64,000 bases of DNA from Dipetalonema caudispina (lineage: Eukaryota > Nematoda > Chromadorea > Rhabditida > Onchocercidae): the NCBI GenBank assembly GCA_013365325.1, contig JABVXV010000159.1, positions 1 through 64,000 of the forward strand, written 5' to 3'. How positions within the stretch are numbered: the stretch's first letter is position 1; every line of letters begins with the position of its first letter. Positions 49,241 to 62,908 of the stretch are shown here, one piece after another. A program made the position numbers and the translations under genes. The notes under the pieces were generated by a model. The model searched no databases, was not told the DNA's origin, and saw only the letters and a list, made by a program, of their open reading frames with translations.

Positions 49241-52080
49241 CTTTCTTTTTTTCCTGTCCAAGAATTTCGTACTTGGGAAAACCAAGTAATTATTGGTGTG
49301 TTAATTACTTAAAAAAGCAAAGCTTAAAAATGCTGCAAATTACGTACTATCCGTATCATTAAAGCATTTTTGAATGTTTTAAAGATGGCAAAATGTAAAA
49401 TTTTCTTATCGCTCAAACTATAAAAATATTTTTTCCTCTGAAAAAAAAGATTATAAAATTTCCAATTGCTTCACCGGAAACTGTAAATCTTAGCGATCGC
49501 ATAAATAAAACTTTCCGATGGTATCTCTGGAAGAAAATTAAGAAAGAGAAAATAGGAAAAAACAAATGTATTCGTTCTCAGCATTAAAATATAATTTTTG
49601 CGTCAATTATTATTTAAGATGTAAAGAAAACAAATGATAAAATTTACAAAATTAAGAATGGAAATTTCAGTTTTGTTATTAAAAATGAGCAACAAATTAA
49701 ACAAAATAAAAAGTGGAAAAATTCGAAAAGAATTGAAATTAATAACAAAATTAAAACTCTTAGGTTATTATTTAGCTATTATTAGATGATTTACATATGG
49801 TTGTTAGAGATGACTCGGCATAGTAAGCTGAAGAAAACAGTTGAAAAATTCTTTTAAAAGAATAATTCACAATCTTTAATTAATGATTCATATTTTCTTA
49901 TTTAAGCATTTAATTGTATGTTTTCTATGTCATAGCAAATATTTACTGATGCAATTATTACTTATTGTTATAGTTAAAAGGAAAAAGAACAGAAATAATG
50001 ATTATTCTTCCCAGTTATCTTCAATTATCATTGCTTATCATCAGCCATTCACAACTTTTCATTATCATTATGCCATATTTCAACATTTCAACAATCAATT
50101 GAAAAAATGAGAAAAAAAATCACTCGAAAAAGAAAAATAACTTAATTAAATAATGTTTTTTTTTTTTTGGCTTTCCTTTCCATTTTTTCACCTTCTGTGA
50201 CCTTTTTTCTCCGTCTCCTTTGAAGTTTCCCATTGTCACTTAACTTCCAATTCTTAACAATCATTCATGCATATTTTAATTAATAAGATCCTTTCCAAAT
50301 GATTAATATGTATTCGTCCAATTAAATTTTCCTTTTTTTTCCAAATTAGTATTTCCTATGGATAATAAAAAAAGAAAGAGTTAAAAACATTGAATTCTAT
50401 TTCTTATAATTCCGAATTTGTTATGGAAATAGGAAGAAAAGAACAGTGAAAAGAAATGATGAAAAGAGTTTTTAAATTATTTCAAAAGAGACAAATAAAT
50501 TAATGAAAAACGAACGGTAATTACCAGTGAATTTTAATGTTACACAATTTAATTTGTTCATTAAGTAATTGCTATGATTATCCAGTATCCATGATAATTT
50601 AATTATTTTAATTAATGATAATCGCTGTTATGCTTTTCGTATCTGCAAATTATCCACACTAACATTATCGAAAAATCGGAAACTTGACTAATACTATCAA
50701 AAAACCAGAAATTATCCTTTCCTCTTCTTTTTCCATATATAATTAAAATTACGATCATAGAATCTTCTAAATAATTTTTCTTCCATCGATGAACAAATGC
50801 GTTGTGTGAAATTTATGTGCATGTTTTTTGTTCTGGTTGTATTTGAAAACCTAAAATCGATCAACTGAGCAATTCCGGATTTGTTCACATTATCAACCCT
50901 TTTCTGCTTCTACTGTATTCCTCCTCGTCATCATCAAAATGCGATAATATTACTTTCGGTAAAATTATTACCAATTGAATTAGAAATGAGACGAAGAAGA
51001 AAAACAGCATGAAGCAAAGTGCATCTGAATGATTATTAATTAAGACTTTTTAATACGGATAATCAATCAAAGAATCGGAATTCAAAACAGGAAAAAAAAG
51101 AAAAAAGTTTTGTCGTTCTAAATTTAAACATCACTTAATGATAAAAAAAATTTGATACAACTCTAACTGATGCACGAAACGTTGAGGTATAGCAAAATTA
51201 ATTGGTTTCTTTTCTTTCCTTTTTTTTTTCCTTGACAAAATTTAAATGATAAACTAATGAATTATTTTCTTTTTCATTTTCATGCATAACACATAGCTAA
51301 TATTACTTCCATTTATTCAACCAACAATAATAACAATCTTTTCACATTTTTTAAAAGTGGAATTTATTTAGCATACTATAAAATTTATTCATGGATCGAA
51401 GAAGACAAGGAAATAGAAAAATGCATAAGAAAACATAATGTTAAAACCATTTTACAATATAACTTTTTGGACATTTATTTTCATAACTGACTCATTTAAT
51501 TTTAAAGATATTTGAGATTTTCACTGATAGTTTCATTTCCATTATTGTATTCAAAAATATCCGACAGGAAATGAAAATATTAGATGACATTTACACCAAT
51601 ATTCAATGATTACCACTGCTACTGCTAGTTTTTTTCTTTTCTTTTTTTTTTTTTTGCTGGGTAATACTTGATATTAATGATCTTCTCTAAAGATTTCAGC
51701 TGCGCATTTCAAATTGTAGATGAATTAGAAGTTTCAGTATGAAAAGAAGAAGATGAAGAGCAAAGGTAATTTAAAGTTTTAAAATGAGAAAATAAACCAA
51801 CGAAACTTAATGTTGCAAATTTCGTTTTCTCGTTTCTCCTTTCTTTTCCTGTCGATGGTAAATGTAAAAATGAATTAGTTAAAAGTTAAGCTGACAGGTG
51901 GATTTTCAATTTTCAATTTTTTCAATCAACTATCATCGCGTATATATATAATGGCAACAACAAAAAAAAAAAGGGGAAAAGAAGAGAAATGGATGATAGA
52001 AGTTTCTGGCAAAACAAAAAAAGAAAAAAAAAAGATGAAAATTGATGGAAAAATACATACTCTGATTTCATTTGAAAAAG

Positions 52081-52120
52081 AAAGAGAGAAAGAAGGGAAA
52101 AGAGAGGGAGAGAGAGAGAG
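52081..52120. repeat. GA-rich microsatellite
   Basis: GA dinucleotide run with AAG interruptions. Confidence 0.85.
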
Positions 52121-52205
52121 AAAAAATAGTCTTTTGCCAAATCATAATGCACTTTTCAATATTGATTTGAAATAATTGAAAAAAAGGAGAAATGGATGTT
52201 CAGCC

Positions 52206-52390
52206 GTGGAAAAAATTCAATGAGAGATTTTTCTACCGATGAGAGGAACTTAATGAGAAAATTTCCATCTTGTAAAAGAAATTTGACAAGAGATTTCCCG
52301 TTCTGTGGAAGAAATTCGATATGAGATAAAGATTCCGGTCGTAAAGGAAAAACTTTGACGAAAGTTATTAACTTGGAAGAAATTCGAGAA
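52206..52390. repeat. 33-bp degenerate tandem repeat
   Basis: Four units of exactly 33 bases follow one another at 52206-52238, 52239-52271, 52272-52304 and 52305-52337. The shared pattern is GTGGAAGAAATTCRATGAGA then GATTTCC and a T/C-rich end. A fifth, longer unit (52338-52372) and the start of a sixth (TTGGAAGAAATTCGAG) follow. On the minus strand the frame 52156-52563 stays open through the array, giving eleven-residue repeats such as KSLVKFLLQDG and NFLIKFLSSVE. On the plus strand TGA codons interrupt the units. Confidence 0.75.
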
Positions 52391-55300
52391 AAAAAATATA
52401 AAAGTAGGAGAAAATTTCCCGGCAAAAATATGATGGTTAATTTGTTAAGGATGACGAAGTTTGTTGAAAAAATTACAAAGAATGACGTTCTGGAAGAAAT
52501 AATCAATGGTATATGTAAATGTATGTATGCTGCATTCGTACAAAATAGTAATGATAATAACAATGATTACAATAATAATGATAATTTGAATTTCAAAAAT
52601 TAAATGATCAATTAAGATTAATTAAGAATACATTTCGTTAATAAATAAACAAATAAGTAAAATAAATAAATTCATATTAATTCTATTAATCAAATTGCAT
52701 AAAAAAAAAAAAAAATGAAGCCTTTTTTCTTCTTTCAAATAAATATATCTTTAAGTTACATTGGAAAATGGCAATGGAAAATTATTATCGTTGTTGCAAA
52801 CATTAATTATCAATTCGCTGATAAAAGGAAGGAAAAACAAAAAAGAAAATAGGGAAAAGTTTAAGATGGAAATTGTGTGCTTTACTGTAATATGATGATT
52901 AATACAAATTGTCAATGTATAAAATAGTAACAAAATCAAGAAAGGATAATTGAAATGAAGAGAAAGAAACAAAAATTACCGAAAGAAAAAGAAACGTAAA
53001 TAACAAATTACCTAATTTTTTCTTTTTTTTTTTTTTGATTCAAATGAAATATTCTTCCATTTTATTTCTTCTTTAATCTTTCCCTGATGTTTTACTCGAA
53101 AAAAGCTAAAATTGTTTGCAAAATTATTCGTAGCTATTTTTTACCACATTGATCAATTAATTAGCAGTATTTACAGAATTCGTAAGCTTGAACTTATCAC
53201 TTTTTCTCATTTGTAAACAGAATTATTTGATGTATTTTGAATTTTTAGCTCTTTTTTTTTTGATGCAAAAATTTGGTTAATTTTTTTTTAGTTTGGATAT
53301 TTTTAAAGAGAATGTATCACAGTGAAAATCGTTTTTTTCATTGCATTGATTCAAAAGTAAATTACTGGGAGTAAATTTGCTTGTTTTTTTTAGTTTTATT
53401 TGCATTTTTTTCCTACCTCTTTTAGGGTTTAAAATTATTAGATTTTACCAACCAATTAGATGTAATTTGTTGAGAAATATTTTTGCTATGCAAATATTGC
53501 AAGAATATCAATGATTGAAAATATATGATCAACTTCAAATTACATTTTAAAATAGCATTTTCAGAAAACTGATTATTATCAAAATTAATTAACAATAAAT
53601 CTTGCAAAATACAATTTTTTAATTTGTCGCTTATAAAAGTCCGAATCTCTAATATTTCTTAGCTTTTTAATTCCATTTTTTTTAATTGCAACATTTTAAA
53701 AGAAAATGTACAATCACTCAAAAGTTTTTACTCATCATTTTTTCTTCTTTTCGTCATTTCTTGCTCATGGAAAAGTTTAAAAATTTAAAAAAAAACGCTC
53801 TCATTTTTGCTTTTGATGTTTATAACAATGTTTGAAGCTTTCGAAAATCGTGATTGTAAAATTCAAAATTTAATTCACTTTTTCAATACGTTTCATCGAC
53901 AATATCCAATCTTTTCATAAATTATTATTGTTGAAACATTTGTTGAAAATATTTCAAGCCTTAAAGTAAAGCCTATATCAATGTAAGGCATATCACTATT
54001 TATCAATCGTATTTATTTTATCATAGTAAACAATGGATTAAAGCTAAGTGCATAAAGTCTAAAAAAGATAGCAATAAATTGCCTATAATATACGCAAAAA
54101 AAGGATTTAATAAAATGAACTGGATGTTTATTGGAAAGAAAAGAATAGACAGGATGAGAAGGGACAAAAATTGGACTCTAATTTTAAGGCTAGGCTTTTA
54201 ATCGATTTCGTATTTATTACTTCTGAAAGCAAAAAAGAAATTTTTCATGCACTTTATTGGTCGATTGTAAATATGTATGCTTCAGTAGGAATGAAATAAT
54301 AAAATAGATGAAAAAAGTTAAGGAATAAAATTGAGTTTTTTTGATGTAAAATTGAAAGGCATTAATTTGAAACGGAGTAGAATTAATTAGAGTATGATGG
54401 AAATGAAAATTGGAATAAAATAAGAAATCGAAAAATAGAACAGAATAACTGGAAAAGATGGAATTATGACTAGAACGAAATGAAGAAAACCAAAAATAAA
54501 AGTATCAAATTTAACTTTGCTTTACTCAAGTCCATTTTTTTTATAAAAATAGCAAATCATTACAGTTTTTTAAATCATACAGTTTTGTTCATTTTTCCAT
54601 CATTTCATTTCAAGAAATGATGCATTATTTATAAATGCAAAATCAATCATGTAAAGATGAAAGTAATATGCTGAAGTAAATAGATAATATATGAATAATT
54701 TAATTGCTAAGATTATATCGAAAATATTTATCAATTTAAATTTAAAAGCAAAAATTTTGCTCATCCAAAAGCAATACTGATCAAGTATGACGACGACATT
54801 GGAATTTTGCTCTTTTGAGCACAACCAAAAATAAATGTGCAATTCTTTCCTCTTTTTCTTTCTAGCACAGTAATTTTAACCTGTTGTGAAATGGTTCAGA
54901 TGACACAAATTTGATAACTTTTTTTTTTTCACTTCTTTTTTTTTTGCAACAAAATTAGTTCCATCCCTACTTGAAATGAATCAAAAATTTATTCTATTCT
55001 TTCAAAGATTTTTATTTTAAATTAAGGCAATTAAGTCTAATAAAAAATCCTATTTCCTGCAGTTTGAATAACTTTTTCGATACATATGTGCATGTTATGT
55101 TAAAAGAGCATCTATTCAGGGATAGAAAAATAAAAAAAAAAAAAGGCTTTTCAATGAAGGTGCAAAAAGGCCACGTCATGGTACTGAATCGATGTTGTGG
55201 TAACAGAGAAATGCTTTGAAAAAATATATAAAGCATGAAGCTGGGACTTGATAATAAAGCTAGAAAAGCCAAATTGAAGCATGCAAATATTGATGATCGA

Positions 55301-56887
55301 TAATGAAAAAAATAACTGTAATGCTGTAAAATGTGTCCATTTCAAGAAAAAATAAAAAAAAAAAACCAAAACAAAAATAGACTTATTTACTTTTTTTTTT
55401 CTGGAAGGGAGGTAGGAGGGGAAGGGAAAGAAAGGAAGAAGAAGACTTAGGACAATTTGTTTAGCCCAAGCAGAGTTTGAGCAAGAATATAGCCAAGGAT
55501 TATACTTTTCATGCACTATTGACAACTGCTTCGAAATTATTTTCATTTTTGTTTAATTTTGCCTTTTTGCCTAATTTATTTATGGCTTTTTATACCTATT
55601 AATATAAAAATTTTATCCAAATTATAAATAAGAAATACAAAAATTCTGTCCAAATTATAATAAGTAGGAGAAAAGGAAAAAAAGAAATTTTTGAAGATAT
55701 AGTTTGGTCATATTATAATTGCATAAATTTTTGTAATTATCATTTTATCAAAGCCTTGAGAAAAGCCTGAATCTCTTGTCATTGCTATTTAATACAAATA
55801 ACACTCCTAAATTAGTTAGACAAAAAATAATTAGTAAGTAAGGAAGAAATGTAATTTCCCCACCTTTCTCCCTTCTACACATGTGAAAAATTTTCTCCAA
55901 CTAAGCTAAAATTGCAATAACTTCATTAGTTACAGGATGCAATTAAGATAGCTTAATTATTTGAAGGAATTTAATTGACGAGGAAATTCGACGCTTTTTC
56001 AATAATCTATAAAAAATATTTCGACATTTTCTATTTTCATCCTTACAAAAATTATTTTTAGAATTCCGGAAATATTCCAAAAATTTGACCTCTATTTTTG
56101 ATTTCTTTCGCTGTTAGAAATTTTTTTTTTTGGAAATATTTTGAGATTTAATATTTTCCTGGTGCATTTTAATTTCTGTTTGCATAACGATGTAAGTAGT
56201 AAATGAAGAATTTCTTTCCCTTTTCTTTTTTTATCATAAAAATTAGAAATTTTATGGTTTCATCCGACAAAACATCAACTATACATTTTGTTTTCCTATT
56301 GTGAATTTTGAATAAATTGGAATGTGTCATCACTAAGCTGTAAATAATTTTTGTTTACAAAATGCCAAATTGCAAATTTGTGAATGAATGTTTTAAAATT
56401 TATTGTTTAATAGCTAACAGAATTATCAACTGTTAATGTGATTAATTTTTGCTTAATTATACAAGCATAACGATAGAAATCTTATAAAATGTACAACTAT
56501 AGCAATATTATCGGACTTATATTATCTGAAGTAACAATGATTTGATAGTATCGTAAGATATAATTAATATGTATATGTGTGCGAGAATAGAATTATCATA
56601 TAAATGAATAAGCTATAACAATAAACTACTAAATTGCTAATTTGTAAAATAATAAATGAGATATCCCTTTAATTATTTAATCATTTATTATTGATAAATG
56701 AAGCATAAGAATATAGTAGTAATAATGCTATCAATAATTACTTACATACATATGCGCAAATAGAATTTTTGTAAATGAATTAAAAATGTTATTTTCAGTT
56801 GTTAACTGGCAATTAACATAAATGGATGAAAGTGGAAAGAAAATATTATAGTACAATTTTAAACGAATCATTTCAAAAGCTAACTAC

Positions 56888-56920
56888 CATCTGCTTTATC
56901 CACCGTAACATTTTTATAGT
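56888..56920 (-). other. Weak candidate exon
   Basis: On the minus strand ACAAGCAG precedes 33 bases that end in GATG|GTAGTT. In the phase left by the candidate exon 57603-57702 it would read D-YKNVTVDKAD. Short enough to be chance. Confidence 0.12.
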
Positions 56921-57602
56921 CTGCTTGTATTTGTGAATAAATAAACAATGTTGAACAACTGCGCAGTTTTTCCCTCTTTAACTTTTTTTTTTTCTTCTTT
57001 TAAATTATCTTTTGATGTTTTCATTTTTGTAAAAAGGCGTGCAATTTGATTTGTATACATTTTTGCTTTGTTTGCTTGCTCATTTATTCTTTTTTTTTTT
57101 GTTTCAAAAAAAAATTTGAAAAGAAAGAAAAGTTTAAGTTGAAATATAATTGGAAAAAAGAAAACAAAAAAAAAAAAGCTAACAAAATTTCGCGATAAGC
57201 AGACGGATGAAAAAAAGGTACGGTAAAAAAAGTCCGAAAAATTTTTTTGCAGTAAGAGACTGAATATATTAATCATTTCTGAACTATTTTGAAAGACAGC
57301 AGAAATTGACGATGTTTTTTTTTTTTTTTTGCTCCAAACAAAGATCGGATTACTTAACAGTGGAAATGAATTTATGGTAAAATATTTTTGAGAATTATTG
57401 CGAACTTTTTTTGGAGAATTTCATTGTATGTATGCACGGATGAATGTTTGTAGGAAATCGGAAAATGTTCTAAATTATGAAATTATCGAATATTTTTTAA
57501 CAATGTCATTCAATCGAACATTTTGAAATGCATGAAGGATGCAACGATAATAACAGTTAATTATTAAGTTATAATGATTATCGGGGAAAGAGTTGTAGTT
57601 AC

Positions 57603-57702
57603 CATCATTATATGTGTAATTAAAAGTATTATTTGGTTGGTTTGTCAGATATTTTGACCCAGGACCATATTCCAAATAACAGATCGTTGATATGATATTT
57701 TG
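57603..57702 (-). other. Weak candidate exon
   Basis: On the minus strand CATTCTAG precedes 100 bases that end in GATG|GTAACT. The translation includes CYLEYGPGSKYLTN and two N-glycosylation sequons (NNT, NYT), which would suit an extracellular domain. It is phase-compatible with 56888-56920. No family is recognised and no start or terminal exon was found. Confidence 0.15.
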
Positions 57703-58035
57703 CTAGAATGTATGAAACTACAATGAAGTGATTTATTTTAGAAATCATTTCCAGATGTCCTGTTAAGTATAGTATAAAGAATTTCCTAATTTACCACATT
57801 AAGTTAATTACCAATCATTCTTTCTTTTCGTTTTTCTTTTTTATTTTTTTTTTATTACAATCATTAAACTGAACTAATTACTTCATTAACAATTTTTATT
57901 AAACTGTACATTTTATTTGTTCAGATAGCAGCTAAAAAATTTAAATATCGAAAAAAAAAATAATTAAATTTATTCTCTTACACAAACACATATATGTACA
58001 TATGTATATGTTGAATATCAATTCTATGAATAATA

Positions 58036-58108
58036 CTAAAATAATATCCGGAAAATGGCAAATGGTAGGATAATCAGAAATACTACTGGTACATTTTTTA
58101 AATTTGTA
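58036..58108 (-). other. Weak candidate terminal exon
   Basis: The minus strand has a good acceptor, TTTTCACAG, before an open segment starting PENCITNLKNVP and continuing into a hydrophobic tail and a stop, as in GPI-anchored or tail-anchored proteins. It is isolated and unconfirmed. Confidence 0.12.
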
Positions 58109-59033
58109 ATGCAATTCTCCGGCTGTGAAAACAGAAATTCTTCAAAAAATGATTCATCGAAATGATTAATCAACATATTTATGTATTTTTTTTTTTTTTT
58201 TTTTGCATAAATTTTCCAATTGATCAAATTAAAATAACAAGGGCTTTTTTTTATTTTAGTTCAAAATTTATAGATGCAGCAAATGCAAACAGCAATCACT
58301 TCAGGTGAAATAGTACGATAGAGAATAAATTTTCTGATCATGCTACAACCCTTTCAGCTTTTCGTCACAGAAAATGATGAAAGTTAGGCCAAAATATTGT
58401 TTAGAATGTGTTTAGATGGGGCAAAGGGTAGTTCTTTTGCACTTTTGGCTTTTTTATTATTATTTGTTTGCAAAATAGAAAAAAATAATTCGAATGATTG
58501 CTTTTCTATCTTAATTATTCTTAGAGAGAGAACGGATGGATGAAAGCTTATGGTATCACCTAAAATATGGGAAAGTAGAATAAAAGCAATCCTAGGAGGA
58601 TTTGAAATTTTAAACCGATCAGTGCAAGGCAGAATAATAGAAGAGTGGAAGGTAGGAAAAAGAAATAAAAAAGTAGTGGGCTAAATTTTTAGAAAATTGG
58701 AAATATTCAAGTCTAAAAATATGAAAAACAAACAAATAGATCATGCAGAATGGAAGTTATTCGCTTAGTTGATTATTTCTCACTTTTTTTTTCCATTTTT
58801 ACTTATTTGTTTTTCAAATTAAACATATTTGCAGTTTGATTTTTTTCTTTAACAAATCCATTAGCAGAATTTTATGTTTTGCAAAATATTAAAATAAACT
58901 AACGGAGAAGTATGCTAAGGCATCACTTTGTGTGATTTATTTTATTGCGGTGATTTTGCGCTGAGAATTTTTTTTCGTTTTTTTTTTTTTTGTAAACAGA
59001 TGGTAAATTGAACAAGGAAGGATAAGATAAAAG

Positions 59034-59071
59034 TTAATGTTGAAAAAATTTCCAAATTTTTTCAACATTAA
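59034..59071. repeat. Perfect 18-bp inverted repeat, 2-base centre
   Basis: Left arm 59034-59051 (TTAATGTTGAAAAAATTT), centre CC, right arm 59054-59071 is its exact reverse complement. It could form a hairpin or cruciform. Confidence 0.9.
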
Positions 59072-59494
59072 ATTTTATTAAACATTTGAGCTAAAAAGTT
59101 TTGCATTCATTGTGATGGAAAAAAGAAAACGAATGTTCAATACGATGAGATACTTTCGTTCCTTTTTTTTAATAAATGTTTCAGTAAAACGAATTGACGA
59201 ACTCCGATTTTTTTCTGGAAACATTGATCATCCAGAAAGATAGAATGATATCATAAAATAAGGGGAAATCAGGTAAAAAAGCAAAGTTGTATAGATTAAC
59301 GATAGCAGCATCGTTTGTATAATCCATCATGAAAGTACGGAAAAGTAAATAAATCATAAATTTGCATGCTTCATTCGATTCAAATTAAAATTACAAATGG
59401 TATAATCGATGGGAAATCTATTAAAGTGCTATTAATTAGAATTAATCCCATTAAATTACTACTTTATTCGTTGTAATTTAGCGATTTTCTGCAT

Positions 59495-59518
59495 GTATAT
59501 ATATATATATATATATAT
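59495..59518. repeat. TA microsatellite
   Basis: TA dinucleotide run of about 12 units. Confidence 0.9.
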
Positions 59519-59882
59519 GAGAAGACGACAGACAGATAAAGATTTTTTTAACTATTCTTTTTTTTTTTATTATTATTTTATTGATAATGAAAAGTAACGA
59601 TAATGATAATGATGATAGTGATAGAGATGATGAATAAATGTTCTTCTGATACGTGTCATTATCATATAGCATGTTTGATTTGCTAAAAATTGAAATTACA
59701 AACGATAGAATCGAAGAAAAGATATATTCGTCGCCCTCTTAAATTACCAATTATTCAGTGTAATATGAGAAGATAACGAATTAATGGTTTTCTTCAAACA
59801 AAAATAGCAAAAACAGGACATTTTAATAGGGTGACAGAGAAATTAAATAATATATTTTTTCTTTTCGCAAATTATACACTAA

Positions 59883-59912
59883 ATATATATACATATATAT
59901 ATATATATATAT
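59883..59912. repeat. TA microsatellite
   Basis: TA dinucleotide run with one ACA interruption. Confidence 0.9.
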
Positions 59913-62862
59913 TGTATCAACAAGTAGGTCAATAAAATAATAACTAATAATCATTATTATTACTAAATAAGTTATCAAATTTTTGATTCAGATTTTAATC
60001 AGGACTAGAAATTTTTCAATTAATGATTGTTAGATAGGTTTCATGATGGAAAATAAATTTCTTGACTATGATGCTGTCAAAAACTAAGTTACAAGGATAT
60101 TTACATCGGAAAATCATCAACTGGAGGAATATGAGATGGATGAATGGATGATAATTATGAGTGATAGATACAAACAACTGGTTCGGAAGAATGGAAAGGA
60201 TAAAGGTGTTTGTCCGATACAAAGAAAAAAAAAATTGATAAATCAGAGATTTTGAGATGGATATAATTTATATTAGTTATTTTATAAAAAACATTGCATG
60301 ATTCATTAGATTTTTGAATTAATTTGTAATTTATCAGCTTTCAATAATGTTAAACGAATAGTGAAACATGAGATTAGTACAAGCAACAAGAAACATTTAT
60401 TATTTGTTAAAATTTATATAAATTTCATTTATCTTCCAAAAAGTTCTTATTTATTATTTGGACTAACTGGAAATTTCTGAACAAATTTTCAAGTAACATT
60501 TGGATAGCTTTATATTAATTAAAAAGAAAGAAAATGGTAAATAAATTGTTCCAAAAACGAATTCATGAATATTAAATTAGAAAAATTATTCAGTATAAAA
60601 AAGTTAAAAGTTATACTTGGAAATTTTGCTACTTGCAATTGTCAGCTGTTTGCAAAAAAACTTTTATTAGTTTGGATTCTTTTTTTTAACAAAAAAAGAA
60701 AAGAAAGAAATAGAGAGATATACTTTAGCAATTCCAAAAATTAGCTGTCATTAATCAAATTTAAATTAAAATTTCATATCAATTCTCATATTTCCTTTTG
60801 CTTGCCAATATTATAACAGCAAATTTATTGTTGCTTTTTTTCCAGTAGACTTTTGCATTTGTTTGTTGTATTCAACAACGAAAGAAGAAGCCCAAATTTT
60901 ATTTTAAAAAAGAAAAAAAAAGAAAAGATTGAAACATCTAAAATGAACAATCAAAAAAAGGTAAGTAAAATAAAAATGAACAGATAGAGAGGGTGATTCA
61001 AGCAAATAAAATAAACGAATGGAGAGGAACGATGGACAAATCGATTATTTTGATAAGCATCGAAATAAAATAATTGAAAACATTTCTTTAATGCAATTAT
61101 TAAATCCAAAAAGGAAACGAAAAAGGCATAAAATATATTGAAAATATTTCTTGGAATAATTTCGAGAAATTTTACGAAAAAGACCAAAGTTTGTAGCACT
61201 TCGTATGACTTTCATTTTTTTTTTCCTCCATTCGACTGAATTTGAATTGTATCAAAAATATAAGTTGTTATGGTATTTCTTCACATTTTGCAAAACGTAG
61301 CGAATCATTTTTTTTTTTTTTTTTTCTGACACAATTTTGATAGCAAAAATGGTGAAAAAGATTTGTGTAAATAAACATTTGAAAAGATTGCAAAAAAAGT
61401 GAATGAAATCTTATCAATTCCTTTTTTCCTTTACTAATTCTCATTTTTTTTTTCCCCATTGATATAAGAGGAGAATAATTGTTGTATAGCAATTTGTGAA
61501 AAGCAAATTGTTTTATTAAAAAAGAAAATAATTATTTTTTTTGTTCCGTCTTTTGTTCTAATTAAAAGAGCAAATTTTTTTTCATTTTTTTTTTTTTCGA
61601 TTCTTAAATGCTAGCGAAAATAAGGTTAAGTTGTTATCGTTGTAATCATTAATAACAATTTTACACAATCATTGTTCTAAGTAATCATAATTTGAAGTAA
61701 ACGTACACGGCCAAAATCCAAATATTTCTTTTTCTTGTTTCCAGAAATGAAACTAAATTTGGTTTTTTCTTTCTATTCGCAATATATAATTGAAAAAAAA
61801 AAAAACAAAATTTATTCTCATGAATAAATGTAAAAAAAAAAAAAAATCAAGTGGAAAAAGAAGTAAGAAACTAGAAAAAAGAGGAAAAAAAAAATGAAAA
61901 AAACAGTAAGATGAATTGCTAAATTCTTGCAAAATTGCAAAACCAAATGCATTTATTTTTCGCAATTCAAATTGTTTTAAAGAATGGATTGTAAATTATC
62001 GCAAACTATTTTAATAATTTTGATAATTATGCTGTAGGTTATAAAAATAAAATTGTTCTTCGTTATCAATTATGAACCTAAGAAATAGTGGAGAAATTTA
62101 GATATCAAATGATATTCCCAAACGGATATGTTTCCGTCGCCGCAGTTAATTCTACCATGCAAAATATTGATACCAATAAAAAACTTTATTTTTCTTTTTA
62201 GATTTCAAGTCAAAACTGCAGAAATTTAAATTATTAACGCCACAAGAATTTGCAATAAATGATCATAAATAGTCATGGATTAACATATTTTCTAAAAAAG
62301 CTTCTCATACGAATCAAATGAATGGACAATAAAAAACTATTAATATTATGCATACATATAAGCAGCAAGTCAAAGAATATGTTTGTAACAATACGACGAT
62401 ACGATAATATTCAACATGTTATGATTTAAATTGACTTGACATTAAGGTTTAACAATCGTGGGATATTCAACATAATAGTTAGTAATGAAATTACAGCAAA
62501 ATTTAACAATAATATCCAATATGATGGATTATCTCGGGAAAAATATGAAGGTAAAATAAGGTTATAACACTAACATGGAACATATTAATATAATATCCAT
62601 TTGTGGGATAATATTGATAGTAAGTGTAGAAATGAAAAAAAAAAAAGGAGAGAGAGAGAGAAATCAGTTTGATTTTTTATTTTTCATTACATATTAAGTA
62701 CTTCCCCCCGACAAATTTCCGACCAATAAAATGAATGAAGATAGGTAAAGCGGTATGATCAAAGAAAACGATATGAACGCCAAGATGTATTGTTGACAGT
62801 ATTGAAAGAAAAAAAATATAATATAATCTTTATTTTACTATAGTAACTTATATTTCATTTTT

Positions 62863-62866
<4 letters not shown>

Positions 62867-62894
<28 letters not shown>

Positions 62895-62908
62895 CCTTTC
62901 CCTCTCTC
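62867..62908. repeat. CT microsatellite
   Basis: About 14 uninterrupted CT units followed by CCCTTTCCCTCTCTC. Confidence 0.9.

Noticed and set aside
55151..55546. 131-codon minus-strand open frame
   Set aside because: Long homopolymer runs, Phe/Leu/Ser composition and no splice or family features; the length is only slightly above what this window produces by chance.
58550..58684. Plus-strand ATG open frame of 44 codons with a donor-like AAG|GTAGGA
   Set aside because: No matching downstream exon and no family; chance level.
59034..59071. Hairpin as a bacterial-type terminator
   Set aside because: The window is eukaryotic, the arms are AT-rich and no transcript is known to end there.
60088..60255. 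Plus-strand open frame of 55 codons rich in Glu/Asp/Lys
   Set aside because: By rough estimate, runs of this length occur about twenty times by chance in a 17-kb stretch of this composition over six frames.
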